Shown one piece after another: positions 44,981 through 55,059 of a DNA stretch of 64,000 nucleotides. Position numbers and translations under genes: made by a program. Within the stretch, counting starts at the first letter, position 1; each line of letters begins with the position of its first letter. Under the pieces are notes generated by a model. It did not search any database and was not told the DNA's origin. It saw only the letters and a program-made list of their open reading frames with translations. Origin of the DNA: Dulcicalothrix desertica PCC 7102 (GTDB lineage: Bacteria; Cyanobacteriota; Cyanobacteriia; Cyanobacteriales; Nostocaceae); the NCBI RefSeq assembly GCF_003991905.1, contig NZ_RSCL01000027.1:62001-126000 (forward strand), given 5' to 3'.

Positions 44981-45136
44981 TTATAAGCTCTTTTTGCTTT
45001 CTACATCATAAATTGGTGGCGCCACAACATTAGAATATTTCACAAATAACTCAACTTCAGAACCTTCTGGTATATCATAACTTGTTTGCAATATAAAGGT
45101 GCCATTCGTGTAAGTTGCTTTTAAAATTTGGGGCAT
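44981..45136 (-). CDS. Small DUF104-like antitoxin
   Basis: 51 residues from ATG 45136: MPQILKATYTNGTFILQ, DIPEGSEVELFVKYS, ending VESKKSL. The pattern (I-x-A-x-Y-x-x-G-x-F, then L/IPEGxxVEL) matches DUF104/AF2212-like antitoxins, small beta-rich AbrB-like partners of PIN toxins. No toxin gene follows: the next minus-strand feature is the inverted repeat and then the unrelated dihydrouridine synthase gene. An orphan antitoxin is likely. Confidence 0.6.
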   Translation of the reverse strand: MPQILKATYTNGTFILQTSYDIPEGSEVELFVKYSNVVAPPIYDVESKKSL

Positions 45137-45275
45137 ATAGATAACTTTATGTTAATCTGGATAACTACATGTTAGATATTTATTCTAATCTATTGCTGCG
45201 TCACAGCATTTAGAAATGTTTGAAAAGTAATATTTATTAGGCAATCCTATATTTTGGTTATATGGAACGCTATAT

Positions 45276-48251
45276 TTAAAGCCTAACGCTGAGTGTGTCA
45301 TATTTCGCTCGTGCTTGTTGCGCTTCCTCATAAAGTTCAAGCTGTTCTAAAATATCTATTTTGCCTTGCCATGCTTGTGTGTTATTAGGAGCGATTTCAA
45401 TTACTTTATTGTAAGCTTTTAACGCTTGCCCATAATAACCTGATATCTTTAAAATCCAGGCAGCCTCTAACCATATCGATTTTACAGATTCTTTTTTCTT
45501 AAATTTAACAGCTTTTTGACAAGTATCCCACACTTCATCTTCACGACCGAGTAGTCGCAAAATCATGATTTTATCACACCATTGCCAGACTTGGTTTGAA
45601 TTCATTTCAATCGCCTTATTATAACAATTTAGGGCTTCTTCGTAGCGTTCTAATTCTCTTAAAATAAACCCTTTATTTCGCCAGATAGTACCATCTTTAC
45701 CTCTTGTTTGTTGAATTGCTTGTTCACTAATTAAAAGTGCTTCTTCATAACAGCCTTGCTTTTGGAGTATATATATTTTTCTTTCCCATCCCCAGGCATC
45801 ACTAGGATTTGATTGGATATATTCATCAACAGCTTTTATTTGTGCCTCGATTTTTTCTTCATACCATTCATACCGTCCTAACAAGTCAATCAAACAGCGT
45901 CGTGTGTAGCGATTATAAGAACCTAACTCTATTGCTCTATTATAAGCGGGTATTGCTTCTTCATAAATACCTAATTTTCTTAAAGTTGATGCTTTACATT
46001 CCCATGACCAAGTGTTGTTAGGTTCCAGTCGAAGCGCACGATTATAATTTTGTAGCGCTATATGAGGTCGATAGTCTTCAAAGATTAAACCTAATAATTG
46101 AAATACTAATGCAGGTTTAAGTATAAAATATACAAAACAACTAATCAGTATAACTAATACTGCGTACCAGCGGTCAAACAAGTTCCAACCAACCCACGCC
46201 GGGTCTGGTGAAATTCCTGAAATAGCTGCTAAAATTCCTGTCAAGACAAGAATAGGAAATACAATTATTGGAATAAATAGTGGGATGATGAACACAACTA
46301 TTAATCCTATCAGCGATGCAATACCATTACGGTCTTGTAATCGGTATGGCAACCATTTCTCTAACATTTTATAGCCATCTAATGGAGGAATTGGCATCAA
46401 GTTTAAAAACGCCATTAGGAACTGTAAGCTAATAAAGAAAGCGAGAAATGCAGTTAACCAATAGGGAAAATTATATTTTAAGCTCAGATGATATACAGGA
46501 ACTAAGAGTAAACCAAATAGTATACTAGCAATTGGACCTGCCGCTGCTGTCGCGGTTATCCAAAATCGGTTCCTAATTTTTTCAAATTCAATGTAAACTG
46601 CGGCGCCTGGTAAAGGTATTCCACCCGCAATAAAAAAGAAAATAACAGGTAAGATAAAACTGTGCAAAGGATGAAAATATCGACTTGGGTTAAAACTTAA
46701 ATAACCTTTATCTTTCACAGAAGTATCGCCACCCCAATATGCGACAATTGCATGTCCAAATTCATGACAACTAATGGCAATAACCCAAAGTAAACACGCC
46801 ATAAATGCAATTAACAGTTTAACCTGAGTCGGATACATTTTGCTAATTAACTTATGGGTAATATATTGTGGAAATGTTTCACCTTTAGAGTTAATGTAAA
46901 GTGGCTGTAACCAAGAACCTGCTGACGTATTGGTATTTTGGCGAACTTGAGCAATACCGTAAGAGTCAAACGGACTACATGCTGAAAATTGAGGTTTAAT
47001 AGCGAGTTTACCTTGTTTGTCGATATAGCCGCATTTTCCGTCTGTGGCAACAGTTGCAAGCCCGTGAGAGAATCGGTGTCGTACAATATTTTTCGAAGAC
47101 GGTTCTAGTTGGTGTGCATATTCTTTAAAAGAATTTAATAAATCTTTAGACTCACCGATATATCCAGACTCAGCACTTGGAAAATATTGCGGCTTGATTA
47201 CAACTTTCCCAGCTTCGTTAATAAAACCTATTTTGCCATCTTTAATAATTAAACCACGTTCTTCAACCAGACTATCTGCATAATCAAATTGCGGACTAAC
47301 TACAAAGAAGCCTGTTTTATCTATATATCCCCATTTATCTTGAACACGAACAGCTGCTAAGGAATGTGAAAAGCTTTGACAGCCATCAAATTGTGGCTTA
47401 ATAACAACCTTTCCTTGTTCGTCTTGAAACCCACATTTTAAGCCATTTGAAGAGATAAACCCATATTCAGATGTAGCTACTACTGGGGGAAAATCAGGTT
47501 TCTGCCACAAGTTTTGCTCTATTATCGCAAGTCCTTCCTGAAACTCTCTAGCAACACTAGGAGGGTAGTTAACACTAATTAATTGCCCTGATTTATCGAA
47601 GTAGTACAAATTTAAACTATTTGTTCGCTGTCCTATTTTATCTAGGGTGTCTATATTAATCTTGGCTATTCCTTGAAAAAAGTTAATTGGATGTGGATAC
47701 TTGTTTACAGGTGAAACTATCCAGTTGCCTTGTCGATTAATGGCGCCCCATAAATTATTAATGCTAGCATTTGCTATACCATCAGAGAATTGCTGAACTT
47801 TATCAAACTGATAGGGAATAACAAGTTGCCCGGTTTCATCAATAAACCCCCATTTGCCGTTAAGTTTAACGCCTACCAAACCGGATGAAAAAGAACTCGA
47901 TGGAACACGATACAAATCATCTTCTTTAGTTTCTGGTATTTCATTAATACGCAGCGATTCACCTACCATATCATATTGAGGAGGAATGCTCACTTCTCCC
48001 TTCAAGTTGATAAAACCCCATTTGCCATTAACTTTTACGGGCGCTTTATTAGCTGAAGTAAACAGTCTAGCATCATAAAACTTTGGTTGAACAACTAACT
48101 CGTAAGCTTGGTTGATATAACCAGATTTGTCAATAAACTTAACACGATATAAGTTTTCGGTTTTAGGCACTTCGACTTTTTGAAGCCACAAAGCGCAAAA
48201 GAATGTTAGCAGCAACAGAACGAGTAGCCAAACCTTTATCCGTGTCGTCAT
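45276..48251 (-). CDS. Fusion: WG repeats, M50 (site-2) peptidase domain, TPRs
   Basis: 991 residues. A membrane anchor at 7-24 (VWLLVLLLLTFFCALWL) is followed by about ten WG repeats to about 460 (KWGFINLKGEVSIPPQYD, KWGYIDKTGFFVVSPQFD), predicted outside. A site-2-protease-like membrane domain spans about 478-730, with zinc motif HEFGH at 496-500 and second motif NLMPIPPLDG at 617-626, whose Asp completes the zinc site. The C-terminus (from about 745) has TPRs (LEPNNTWSWECKASTLRKLG and others) facing the cytoplasm. S2P enzymes cut transmembrane anchors to release signals, so an extracellular WG sensor and a cytoplasmic TPR platform fit a regulated protease. The substrate is unknown. Continuous frame with no sign of breakage. 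Confidence 0.88.
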   Translation of the reverse strand: MTTRIKVWLLVLLLLTFFCALWLQKVEVPKTENLYRVKFIDKSGYINQAYELVVQPKFYDARLFTSANKAPVKVNGKWGFINLKGEVSIPPQYDMVGESLRINEIPETKEDDLYRVPSSSFSSGLVGVKLNGKWGFIDETGQLVIPYQFDKVQQFSDGIANASINNLWGAINRQGNWIVSPVNKYPHPINFFQGIAKINIDTLDKIGQRTNSLNLYYFDKSGQLISVNYPPSVAREFQEGLAIIEQNLWQKPDFPPVVATSEYGFISSNGLKCGFQDEQGKVVIKPQFDGCQSFSHSLAAVRVQDKWGYIDKTGFFVVSPQFDYADSLVEERGLIIKDGKIGFINEAGKVVIKPQYFPSAESGYIGESKDLLNSFKEYAHQLEPSSKNIVRHRFSHGLATVATDGKCGYIDKQGKLAIKPQFSACSPFDSYGIAQVRQNTNTSAGSWLQPLYINSKGETFPQYITHKLISKMYPTQVKLLIAFMACLLWVIAISCHEFGHAIVAYWGGDTSVKDKGYLSFNPSRYFHPLHSFILPVIFFFIAGGIPLPGAAVYIEFEKIRNRFWITATAAAGPIASILFGLLLVPVYHLSLKYNFPYWLTAFLAFFISLQFLMAFLNLMPIPPLDGYKMLEKWLPYRLQDRNGIASLIGLIVVFIIPLFIPIIVFPILVLTGILAAISGISPDPAWVGWNLFDRWYAVLVILISCFVYFILKPALVFQLLGLIFEDYRPHIALQNYNRALRLEPNNTWSWECKASTLRKLGIYEEAIPAYNRAIELGSYNRYTRRCLIDLLGRYEWYEEKIEAQIKAVDEYIQSNPSDAWGWERKIYILQKQGCYEEALLISEQAIQQTRGKDGTIWRNKGFILRELERYEEALNCYNKAIEMNSNQVWQWCDKIMILRLLGREDEVWDTCQKAVKFKKKESVKSIWLEAAWILKISGYYGQALKAYNKVIEIAPNNTQAWQGKIDILEQLELYEEAQQARAKYDTLSVRL

Positions 48252-48613
48252 AACTTTTGTCGGTGATGCAGTTATACATATAACTACTTCCTGTCAGACG
48301 TAACTTATGCAAATAAACCTAGTCAACTTGGATGTAGTATTCATTACTATTTCCAGTCAAGTAAGATTTTTTATACATAGTATTAAAATGCCCCTAGCCC
48401 CCGAAATTCGGGGGATCAAACCTATATAGGTACAAAAACTGATGCCATACAAGCAACAACAAAGCTAATCTATTCGTATATGTAAAAATTAATACTAAAC
48501 CTCAAAAGATTTCATTTATCTTGTGGGGTGGGCATCCTTGCCCGCCCTATATATTTGGAACATATTTGGAACGGGCAAGGATGCCCATTCCACAAGAGCA
48601 ATTTAAACATGCT
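48252..48613. other. Intergenic region with dispersed repeats
   Basis: 362 bp. GCCCCTAGCCCCCGAAATTC and GGGGG near 48391-48412 is a short G/C palindrome; the paired repeat at 48520-48596 follows. No gene seen. Confidence 0.5.
48520..48596. repeat. Inverted pair of the GGGCAAGGATGCCC repeat
   Basis: Left arm CTTGTGGGGTGGGCATCC plus TTGCCC and right arm GGGCAAGGATGCCC plus ATTCCACAAG match in 22 of 24 positions; loop about 29 bases. Just beyond the 3' end of the HTH gene, so possibly its terminator. Confidence 0.8.
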
Positions 48614-49726
48614 TTACAAAGCTTCAGGTGCTGCAATGCCGGCGCCTACTGAAACTTGACCGTTAGATTGTAATCCAGGTTTAGTATTTGTTTCTTTGTC
48701 TTGGGGTGTTTTAGTGAAAGATGAAGTTGAAGATGTGTTTGTGTCGGGGAGTAGTCGTTTTGCTTCTGCTTGCTGTGACATTAATGATAATCCACTAACG
48801 GCGCCAGCTACGAGTGCTGTATAACCGACATATAAATGCATCGGTTTAATATCAAATCCGATTCCACTACTACCAGAGCTTTTCTGTTCTTTATACCAAA
48901 CTGGTGCAATTGTTTTTACGGGTTCGGGAGCTGGTAAAGTCGCAACTAAATTAGTTCCATTAAGTCCCAATGCATTACCCATAACACGAATAAATCCGCG
49001 AACATATACTTCTTCAGGTAGATTTTCCCATTTCCCATTTTCAATTGCTTCCATTTGATGGACGGGTACATGGGTATAGATATTCAACTGAGTCAGTGAC
49101 ATTCCTTTCAACTCACGTGCTTGTCGCAATTGTTGACCAATGTCGTTTAAAGTTTTGATGCGTTGTTCTGCTGCTGCAAGTCTAGCAAGTTCTGCTTTGG
49201 AAGGTTTTTTGTTTTTGTTCTTGTTCAACCACGATAACGGTAAGTTTGATTTAACAGCGCTTTTAACTTCTACACTAGGTGAATTACCATTGTCTACTAC
49301 TGCATCAGTTTCGTGTTCTGCTTTGGAATGAAACTTTGCACTGGTTAAGCATTCTGATAAATCACCGTTCGGTTCTAGGTTATGTTCAACAGAATGATTA
49401 ACGTTTTCTTCTAATTCAGCTTTTTCTTCGTTACTTACAGAATTGGGAGATGAAGCAGCACCTGGTTGGACTTCCTCTATTTGTTGCTGCTGTTTAGCAA
49501 ACTGATGAAAAGCTAAACCTATTGCTTCCCGTCCCACAGCTTTAAATAACTGACTTGCTTGTTCAGAAGATTCTCCGAACATTTTTTTTACAGTAGCTAA
49601 CGCACGACGGTAAACTTTACTGCGATGTAGCTCTGCTTCAATTTCGCCTAAGATTGACCGTAGTTCGTCTTGGCTGATCTCAATAGCTGATTTTCCAGGA
49701 ATACTTAGTGAGTATACAGCTGTCAT
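48614..49726 (-). CDS. HTH-domain protein, RodZ-like helix-turn-helix
   Basis: 370 residues. The N-terminal 90 residues form a charged helical domain (ELRSILGEIEAELHRSKVYR, FGESSEQASQLFKAVGREAI). A helix-turn-helix of the Xre/RodZ (HTH_25) type follows at about 190-255 (IGQQLRQARELKGMSLTQL, VHQMEAIENGKWENLPEEVY, VRGFIRVMGNALG). One predicted membrane span (YVGYTALVAGAVSGLSLMS) is near 295-313, and the tail is Ser/Thr-rich. RodZ proteins link cell-wall synthesis to MreB; the present one may be a cyanobacterial relative or regulator. Function not proven. Confidence 0.7.
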   Translation of the reverse strand: MTAVYSLSIPGKSAIEISQDELRSILGEIEAELHRSKVYRRALATVKKMFGESSEQASQLFKAVGREAIGLAFHQFAKQQQQIEEVQPGAASSPNSVSNEEKAELEENVNHSVEHNLEPNGDLSECLTSAKFHSKAEHETDAVVDNGNSPSVEVKSAVKSNLPLSWLNKNKNKKPSKAELARLAAAEQRIKTLNDIGQQLRQARELKGMSLTQLNIYTHVPVHQMEAIENGKWENLPEEVYVRGFIRVMGNALGLNGTNLVATLPAPEPVKTIAPVWYKEQKSSGSSGIGFDIKPMHLYVGYTALVAGAVSGLSLMSQQAEAKRLLPDTNTSSTSSFTKTPQDKETNTKPGLQSNGQVSVGAGIAAPEAL

Positions 49727-49927
49727 AATTTTTGTCTAAACCAATAATATTTATAAGAGCGAAAAAGCTTTCTCTGTGTAATTTATTCTCTTGAATGCGG
49801 GTGATTCCGGATTTTTGTGTATCAATCCATCAGGTATTTTGAACCACCAAAGTCATTTTTATAGACGCACTAAAATATCAACAATTACATCCCCACTTAG
49901 GTGTAATTGCTGAAATCGGCGCCTGTC

Positions 49928-49942
49928 AGAAACCTGGTTTCT
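49928..49942. repeat. Palindrome AGAAACCTGGTTTCT
   Basis: Single short copy of the AAACCTGGTTT family abutting the 3' end of the hydrolase gene, likely its terminator region. Confidence 0.6.
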
Positions 49943-50785
49943 CTAATAAATAGTTGGTCGTTTCGCTTCAATTAGTTTTATAAAAGACTGCACAGCTTTT
50001 AGATATACAGACGGAGCGAACTCTCCAACGTTGTTATGGTCTGCACCAGGAACAATTAGTACTTCTTTGGGCTTTGGAGCCGCATTATACAGCTGTTTAC
50101 TCATAAACGCTGGAACTGTTGAATCCTCTGCGCCGTGAATTAATAGGATAGGTATTTTTATCAGTGGTATTTTACTGATTGAATCAAAATTTTGTTTCAG
50201 AATTAACTTGACGGGGAAAAACCGGAAAAGTTTCCGAGCTACAATCACATTTCGTATTGATGTGAAAGTGCTTTCTACAATCAACCCGGCAGCTTCTGGA
50301 TGCTTTGTGACTAATTCTATCGCAACGGCGCCACCTAACGAGTGTCCATATATATAGATGTTGTGAGCAGCTACTTTTCTTTGTGTTACCAAATAATTCC
50401 AAGCTGTGGACGCATCTTCGTAAACACTCTTTTCAGTAGGATGCTTACCAATACTCAGCCCAAACCCTCGATAATCAATTAACAATACTGAAAACCCTGC
50501 TTTGTAATATCCAGTTGCTGCATAAAGATTGGCGCCAATGTTAGCTGCGTTACCGTGGAGATAGAGTAGCACTTTACCATTTGAGTACTTAGAATTATCC
50601 ATCCACCAAGCGTAAATTCGCTCATTGCCATTGGAACTTACGGGTATCCAAACTTCTTCAAAAGATACATCATAAGCAGCAGGTGTTTTTTCAATCTCTG
50701 ACGAAGGATAAAAAAGATACTTGTGCTGTCGTGCGTATAAAAATAAGCACGTTGCGATATAAGCAAAAATAACCAGCAGCCCCAT
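49943..50785 (-). CDS. Alpha/beta hydrolase, membrane-anchored
   Basis: 280 residues. N-terminal anchor at 1-17 (MGLLVIFAYIATCLFLY), then an alpha/beta hydrolase of the Bem46/BAAT-like type: LLYLHGNAANIG, DYRGFGLS, nucleophile GHSLGG, acid in HGAEDSTVP and histidine in GADHNN. Likely an esterase or peptidase-like hydrolase at the membrane; substrate unknown. Divergent neighbour is the RodZ-like gene, with a 235-bp shared upstream gap. Confidence 0.88.
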   Translation of the reverse strand: MGLLVIFAYIATCLFLYARQHKYLFYPSSEIEKTPAAYDVSFEEVWIPVSSNGNERIYAWWMDNSKYSNGKVLLYLHGNAANIGANLYAATGYYKAGFSVLLIDYRGFGLSIGKHPTEKSVYEDASTAWNYLVTQRKVAAHNIYIYGHSLGGAVAIELVTKHPEAAGLIVESTFTSIRNVIVARKLFRFFPVKLILKQNFDSISKIPLIKIPILLIHGAEDSTVPAFMSKQLYNAAPKPKEVLIVPGADHNNVGEFAPSVYLKAVQSFIKLIEAKRPTIY

Positions 50786-51020
50786 ACCAAGAAGAAACTT
50801 GGGGAGTAAATGTATTATATGTATCAGCTTTCCTGCCCTCCTTCAGGTAATTCTAAACACAATCATTATTATTTTTGTGATTAAATTTGGTACTCTATTA
50901 AATTAGAGATACGATTGTCAAATATGAATTCTTATAATTGGGATTAATTAGTTTAATTATATACACAAAAATCAGTACTTTCTCTATTGAATAAGCATAG
51001 GTGGATAAGAGGAGAATCAA

Positions 51021-51908
51021 GTGAAGTTAGCGACTGAGGCTCAAATAGAGCAATTAAGGGAGATTGGGGCTTACTTACGCAAACGACGCGAAGACAAATC
51101 TATAAGTATAGATGAAATCGCAGTACATACGCGGATACGCCCAGCGTTCATACAAGCCATAGAAGAAGGAAATGCCGAGGTTCTTCCTGAAGCAGTTTTC
51201 GTACAGGGATTCATTCGCCGTTATTGTGATGCTATTGGCATTGATGGCGCCGCACTAACCACAAACTTTGGTGATGTATTTTTACCCGTACCCACTGAAA
51301 GCGAACCACAAGACATCGAAAAAAAACAAAATTTATATATACCTCTAGCCGTACCGTATATCTTACTACTAGTTGCCGCCTCTTTAGGACTTATTTATAT
51401 TCTTGTTCCTCGTCGAGGAGCTGAGTCGGTAGCTCAAAGCAAAAGTAATACTACTAAAACAGCAGTTATTTCTAAAACTTCTCCGGTAGTATCATCGTTA
51501 CCAAAACCAACATCAAGTCCAACAAGCTCTCAAGAAATCGCGTTAGCATCACCGTCACCAACACTGACTTCTACCCCTCAAACTACTCCTACTCCTACTC
51601 CTACTCCTACTCCTACACCAACTATTCAAGCTGGGGAAGGGGTTGAAGTTGGTGTAGAACTGCAAGACAGTTCGTGGGTACGAGTCAAAGTCGATGGAAA
51701 AACTGATTTTGAAGGAACCTTAAATAAAGGAGAAAAAAGAACGTGGAAAGCTTTGAAAGAAGTTTCGATACGTTCGGGTAATGCTGGTGCTGTTTTAGTA
51801 TCCCAAAATAAACAACCTGCTACAGCTATGGGTCCTGAAGGTAGTATCCGAGATGTGAAGTATACTCCTGAAACTGGCGCCACACCAACGCCTTCCCCAA
51901 CACCATAA
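51021..51908 (+). CDS. rodZ: RodZ-like protein
   Basis: 295 residues. HTH_25 domain at about 9-77 (IGAYLRKRREDKSISIDEI, RIRPAFIQAIEEGNAEVLPE, VFVQGFIRRYCDAIGIDG), membrane span at about 110-131 (YIPLAVPYILLLVAASLGLI), a Ser/Thr/Pro-rich linker including tandem TP repeats (TPTPTPTPTPTPTI), and a C-terminal beta domain of the DUF4115 type (VEVGVELQDSSWVRVKVDGK, FEGTLNKGEKRTWKALKE, VSIRSGNAGAVLV). This is the full RodZ layout: cytoplasmic HTH bound to MreB, periplasmic domain in cell-wall elongation. A ribosome-binding site AGAGGAG precedes the GTG/ATG start region at 51021. Confidence 0.8.
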   Translation: MKLATEAQIEQLREIGAYLRKRREDKSISIDEIAVHTRIRPAFIQAIEEGNAEVLPEAVFVQGFIRRYCDAIGIDGAALTTNFGDVFLPVPTESEPQDIEKKQNLYIPLAVPYILLLVAASLGLIYILVPRRGAESVAQSKSNTTKTAVISKTSPVVSSLPKPTSSPTSSQEIALASPSPTLTSTPQTTPTPTPTPTPTPTIQAGEGVEVGVELQDSSWVRVKVDGKTDFEGTLNKGEKRTWKALKEVSIRSGNAGAVLVSQNKQPATAMGPEGSIRDVKYTPETGATPTPSPTP

Positions 51909-51911
51909 AAA

Positions 51912-51939
51912 TGTAGAGACGTTACATGTAACGTCTCTA
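51912..51939. repeat. Dispersed palindrome, GTAGAGACG family (copy 4)
   Basis: Perfect 28-bp palindrome with centre GTTACATGTAAC, 3 bp after the RodZ-like stop and before the convergent gatA stop. Probably acts as a terminator for both. Confidence 0.85.
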
Positions 51940-51963
51940 CAACAACGGTTTGTTTTTTATTTT

Positions 51964-53427
51964 TTAAATTTTGGGTTCGCGTGAATGCCAGTCTGTTGCT
52001 TGCTCGTATGCATAAGCAACTTGGAACAACAAATCTTCCCGCAACGCATTACCCACCAACTGTAAACCTATTGGCATTCCCTCATTATCAAAACCACATG
52101 GTACACTTATACCAGGCAATCCAGCTAAGTTAACAGGGATCGTCATCAAGTCAATTAAATACATACTTAATGGGTCGGTTGTTTTCTCTCCTGCTTTGAA
52201 TGCAGTTGTGGGAGCAACAGGAGATACTAAAACATCGACTTTTTCAAATGCGCTCTCAAAGTCTTGTTTAATTAAAGTGCGGACTTTTTGGGCTTTGAGA
52301 TAATACGCATCGTAGTAACCTGAAGACAGTGCGTAGGTACCTATCATGATACGACGTTTGACTTCGGCGCCGAAACCATTAGCACGAGTGCGGGTGTACA
52401 TTGATAGTAAATTTTCTGCATCTTCTGCGCGCATACCATATTTAACACCGTCGTAACGGGCTAAATTCGCAGAAGCTTCTGAGGGAGCAATAATGTAATA
52501 GCTTGGTAAACCATAGCGGAAACGAGGACAAGAAATTTCAACGATTTCTGCTCCTAGTTCTTTAAGTTTTTCAATAGCAGTATTGACAGATTGCTCAACA
52601 GTGGCATCTAAACCTTCACCAAAAGTTTCCTTGATAATACCAATACGAATTTTTCTGCCGTTATACGACATTGAACCAGGTTTGAGATTTGTCGCATAAT
52701 CAGGAATTTCAACTTTTAAACTCGTCGAGTCTTTAGGGTCATATCCGGCTATAGCATTTAGTAGAATAGCCGAATCTTCAACGCTACGTGAAAAAGGTCC
52801 AATTTGGTCGAGGGAAGAAGCAAATGCGACTAACCCATAGCGTGAGACAAGTCCATAAGTAGGTTTGATACCTACAACACCACAAAACGAAGCAGGTTGA
52901 CGAATGGAACCACCTGTATCTGAACCTATTGACACAACACATTCACCTGCTGCAACTGCTGCTGCTGAACCTCCCGATGAACCACCTGGTACACGTGATA
53001 AGTCCCAAGGATTAGCTGTTTTTTTATAAGCTGATGTTTCTGTGGAACCTCCCATCGCAAACTCATCAAGATTCGTTTTACCAACCATTACGGCGCCTGC
53101 ATCGAATAGCTTTTGCGTTACCGTTGATTCATAAGGTGGGACAAAATTCTCTAAAATACGTGAAGCGCAAGTTGTAGCAATTCCCTTTGTACACATATTA
53201 TCTTTGATCCCAATGGGAATACCAGCTAACATGCCTATTTCTTCACCTGCTGAAATTTTCGCATCCACAGCGCGTGCTTGTTCCATTGCCTTTTCAGCCG
53301 TCACGCATAAAAAACTTTGTACCTTTGGTTCCAACGTTTCTATACGTTTTAGCGCTTCTTGGGCAATTTCAACCGCTGAACGCTCCTTTTTAACTAATTG
53401 TTCGTGTAATTCACGAATGGATGCCAT
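51964..53427 (-). CDS. gatA: Glutamyl-tRNA(Gln) amidotransferase subunit A
   Basis: 487 residues, normal length. Amidase that supplies ammonia from glutamine to convert Glu-tRNA(Gln) to Gln-tRNA(Gln) with GatB and GatC; needed because cyanobacteria lack a glutaminyl-tRNA synthetase. Ser-cisSer-Lys triad: Lys75 in IGIKDNMCT, Ser150 in [10 protein letters not shown] and Ser174 in [12 protein letters not shown]. The C-terminal third ([28 protein letters not shown]) is standard. gatB and gatC are not nearby, as is usual in cyanobacteria. Confidence 0.96.
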   Translation of the reverse strand: MASIRELHEQLVKKERSAVEIAQEALKRIETLEPKVQSFLCVTAEKAMEQARAVDAKISAGEEIGMLAGIPIGIKDNMCTKGIATTCASRILENFVPPYESTVTQKLFDAGAVMVGKTNLDEFAMGGSTETSAYKKTANPWDLSRVPGGSSGGSAAAVAAGECVVSIGSDTGGSIRQPASFCGVVGIKPTYGLVSRYGLVAFASSLDQIGPFSRSVEDSAILLNAIAGYDPKDSTSLKVEIPDYATNLKPGSMSYNGRKIRIGIIKETFGEGLDATVEQSVNTAIEKLKELGAEIVEISCPRFRYGLPSYYIIAPSEASANLARYDGVKYGMRAEDAENLLSMYTRTRANGFGAEVKRRIMIGTYALSSGYYDAYYLKAQKVRTLIKQDFESAFEKVDVLVSPVAPTTAFKAGEKTTDPLSMYLIDLMTIPVNLAGLPGISVPCGFDNEGMPIGLQLVGNALREDLLFQVAYAYEQATDWHSREPKI

Positions 53428-53445
53428 AATAATTCCCTTATTTAG

Positions 53446-53560
53446 TGCTGAGTGGAAAGTGCTGAGTGCTGAGTGTAGAGACGTGATTAATCACGTCTGT
53501 ACGGAGTTAGGAGTTAAAAATCATAACTCATTACTCAGCACTCAGCACTCAGCAGTCATT
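53446..53560. repeat. Tandem heptamer repeats around palindrome copy 5
   Basis: GTGCTGA/CAGCACT heptamers in opposite orientation flank the palindrome at 53475-53502 and a GAGTTAGGAGTTA string. Composite repeat island between gatA and dnaE-C. Confidence 0.75.
53475..53502. repeat. Dispersed palindrome, GTAGAGACG family (copy 5)
   Basis: Arms GTAGAGACGTGATT and AATCACGTCTGTAC: the centre differs from other copies but both arms changed together, keeping the stem but for one base. Confidence 0.8.
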
Positions 53561-53712
53561 AACTCTTATCAAATGATTGATTTTAATACAGGTTGGCCTT
53601 TTATGGTCGATTGTTAAGAGGTCTGTGCCAACCATAGCGACATAAATAAATCATTATAAACTTGATATAAGTTGCATAATATAAATTCCATAAGTATTTA
53701 GAGGCTGTGGTT

Positions 53713-55059
53713 ATGGTAAAAATAATTGCTAAAAAAACTCTTGGTATACAAAATGTCTATGACATTGGGGTAGCGCAAGACCATAATTTTGTTATAAAAC
53801 AAGGCTTTGTAGCTTCTAACTGCTTTAATAAGTCACACTCTACTGCTTATGGTTATGTAACTTATCAAACTGCGTACTTAAAAGCTAATTATCCCATAGA
53901 GTACATGGCAGCACTGTTAACAGCTAACAGTGGTGATACAGACAAGGTACAGAGATATATTTCTGCCTGCGTCACCATGTCTATTCCAATTGAGCCACCA
54001 AACGTAAATCGGTCGGGTATTCACTTTACCCCAACAGATGGCAAAATTGTGTTTGGATTGTCGGCTGTACGTGGTTTAGGACAAGGCGCCATTTCGTCGA
54101 TATTAGAAGCACGCTCCGAAGGTGGGGAATTTAAATCGCTTGGTGATTTTTGTGACCGTATTGATTTGCGTGCAGTGACTCGTAAAACTATAGAATCTTT
54201 AATATATTGCGGCACCTTCGATACAATCCTTCAAAATCGTCAACAACTAATCCACGATTTAGAATTAACTTTTAACTGGGCACATTCCCGCGCAAAAGAC
54301 CGTGCTAGCGGTCAGGGAAACTTATTTGACTTGTTAGGAGGAGGATTTGGCAGTAACGATACTAGCAAAAAGAATAGCTTTGATACGGCGCCGAAAGCTA
54401 AACCCGTTCCAGATTTCCCTCCCCAAGAAAAACTTCATAAAGAAAAAGAACTACTTGGCTTTTACGTCTCTGACCACCCGCTTAAATCAATTCGCCAATC
54501 TGCGCGTATTCTTTCACCCGTAAACCTATCGCAAATCTCAGAACAAAAAGAAGACGCTGCAATTTGCACGGTCGTGATGCTCAATAACGTCATCAAACGC
54601 ATCACCCAAAAAGGTGACCCAATGGCAATTTTACAAATCGAAGACCTAACAACACAATCTGAAGCCGTCGTTTTCCCTAAAATATACGAACGTATTAGTC
54701 CCTTACTTCAAGTCGATGCACGATTAATTATTTGGGCAAAAATCAAACGTCGCGACGATCAAAATCAAATAATTGTAGACGATGTAGAGCCAGTCGAACA
54801 AGTACAAATGATAATGGTCGAGCTTACCCCTGAACAAGCTACCGTTATCGAAGAACAAGACCGTTTGCGAAATGTCTTAGTCAAACAAGCAGGTGGCAGC
54901 GAAAAAGGTAAAACACCCGTTATCGGAGTCGTCCAATCTGGAGGAACTCGTCAACTCGTTCGTTTCGGCAGACAATTTTGGGTGCAAGATTCCATCAACG
55001 CTATCACCGCACTCCAAAATGCCGACTTCAAAGCACGTCTCCAACCCCTAACAAATTAA
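53713..55059 (+). CDS. dnaE: DNA polymerase III alpha subunit, C-terminal half with split-intein C-part
   Basis: Residues 1-36 from ATG 53713 are an intein C-fragment: NVYDIGVAQDHNFVIK (block F) and GFVASN before the junction (block G). Cys37 (codon 53821-53823) opens the C-extein CFNKSHSTAYGYV. Two in-frame codons earlier a GTG (53707) is also possible. In cyanobacteria DnaE is made as two proteins joined by trans-splicing; this is the C-half, about 412 extein residues, with the OB-fold region DAAICTVVMLNNVIKRITQK near the middle. Asn36 and Cys37 are in place, so splicing should work. The N-half gene is not in this window. Confidence 0.96.
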   Translation: MVKIIAKKTLGIQNVYDIGVAQDHNFVIKQGFVASNCFNKSHSTAYGYVTYQTAYLKANYPIEYMAALLTANSGDTDKVQRYISACVTMSIPIEPPNVNRSGIHFTPTDGKIVFGLSAVRGLGQGAISSILEARSEGGEFKSLGDFCDRIDLRAVTRKTIESLIYCGTFDTILQNRQQLIHDLELTFNWAHSRAKDRASGQGNLFDLLGGGFGSNDTSKKNSFDTAPKAKPVPDFPPQEKLHKEKELLGFYVSDHPLKSIRQSARILSPVNLSQISEQKEDAAICTVVMLNNVIKRITQKGDPMAILQIEDLTTQSEAVVFPKIYERISPLLQVDARLIIWAKIKRRDDQNQIIVDDVEPVEQVQMIMVELTPEQATVIEEQDRLRNVLVKQAGGSEKGKTPVIGVVQSGGTRQLVRFGRQFWVQDSINAITALQNADFKARLQPLTN

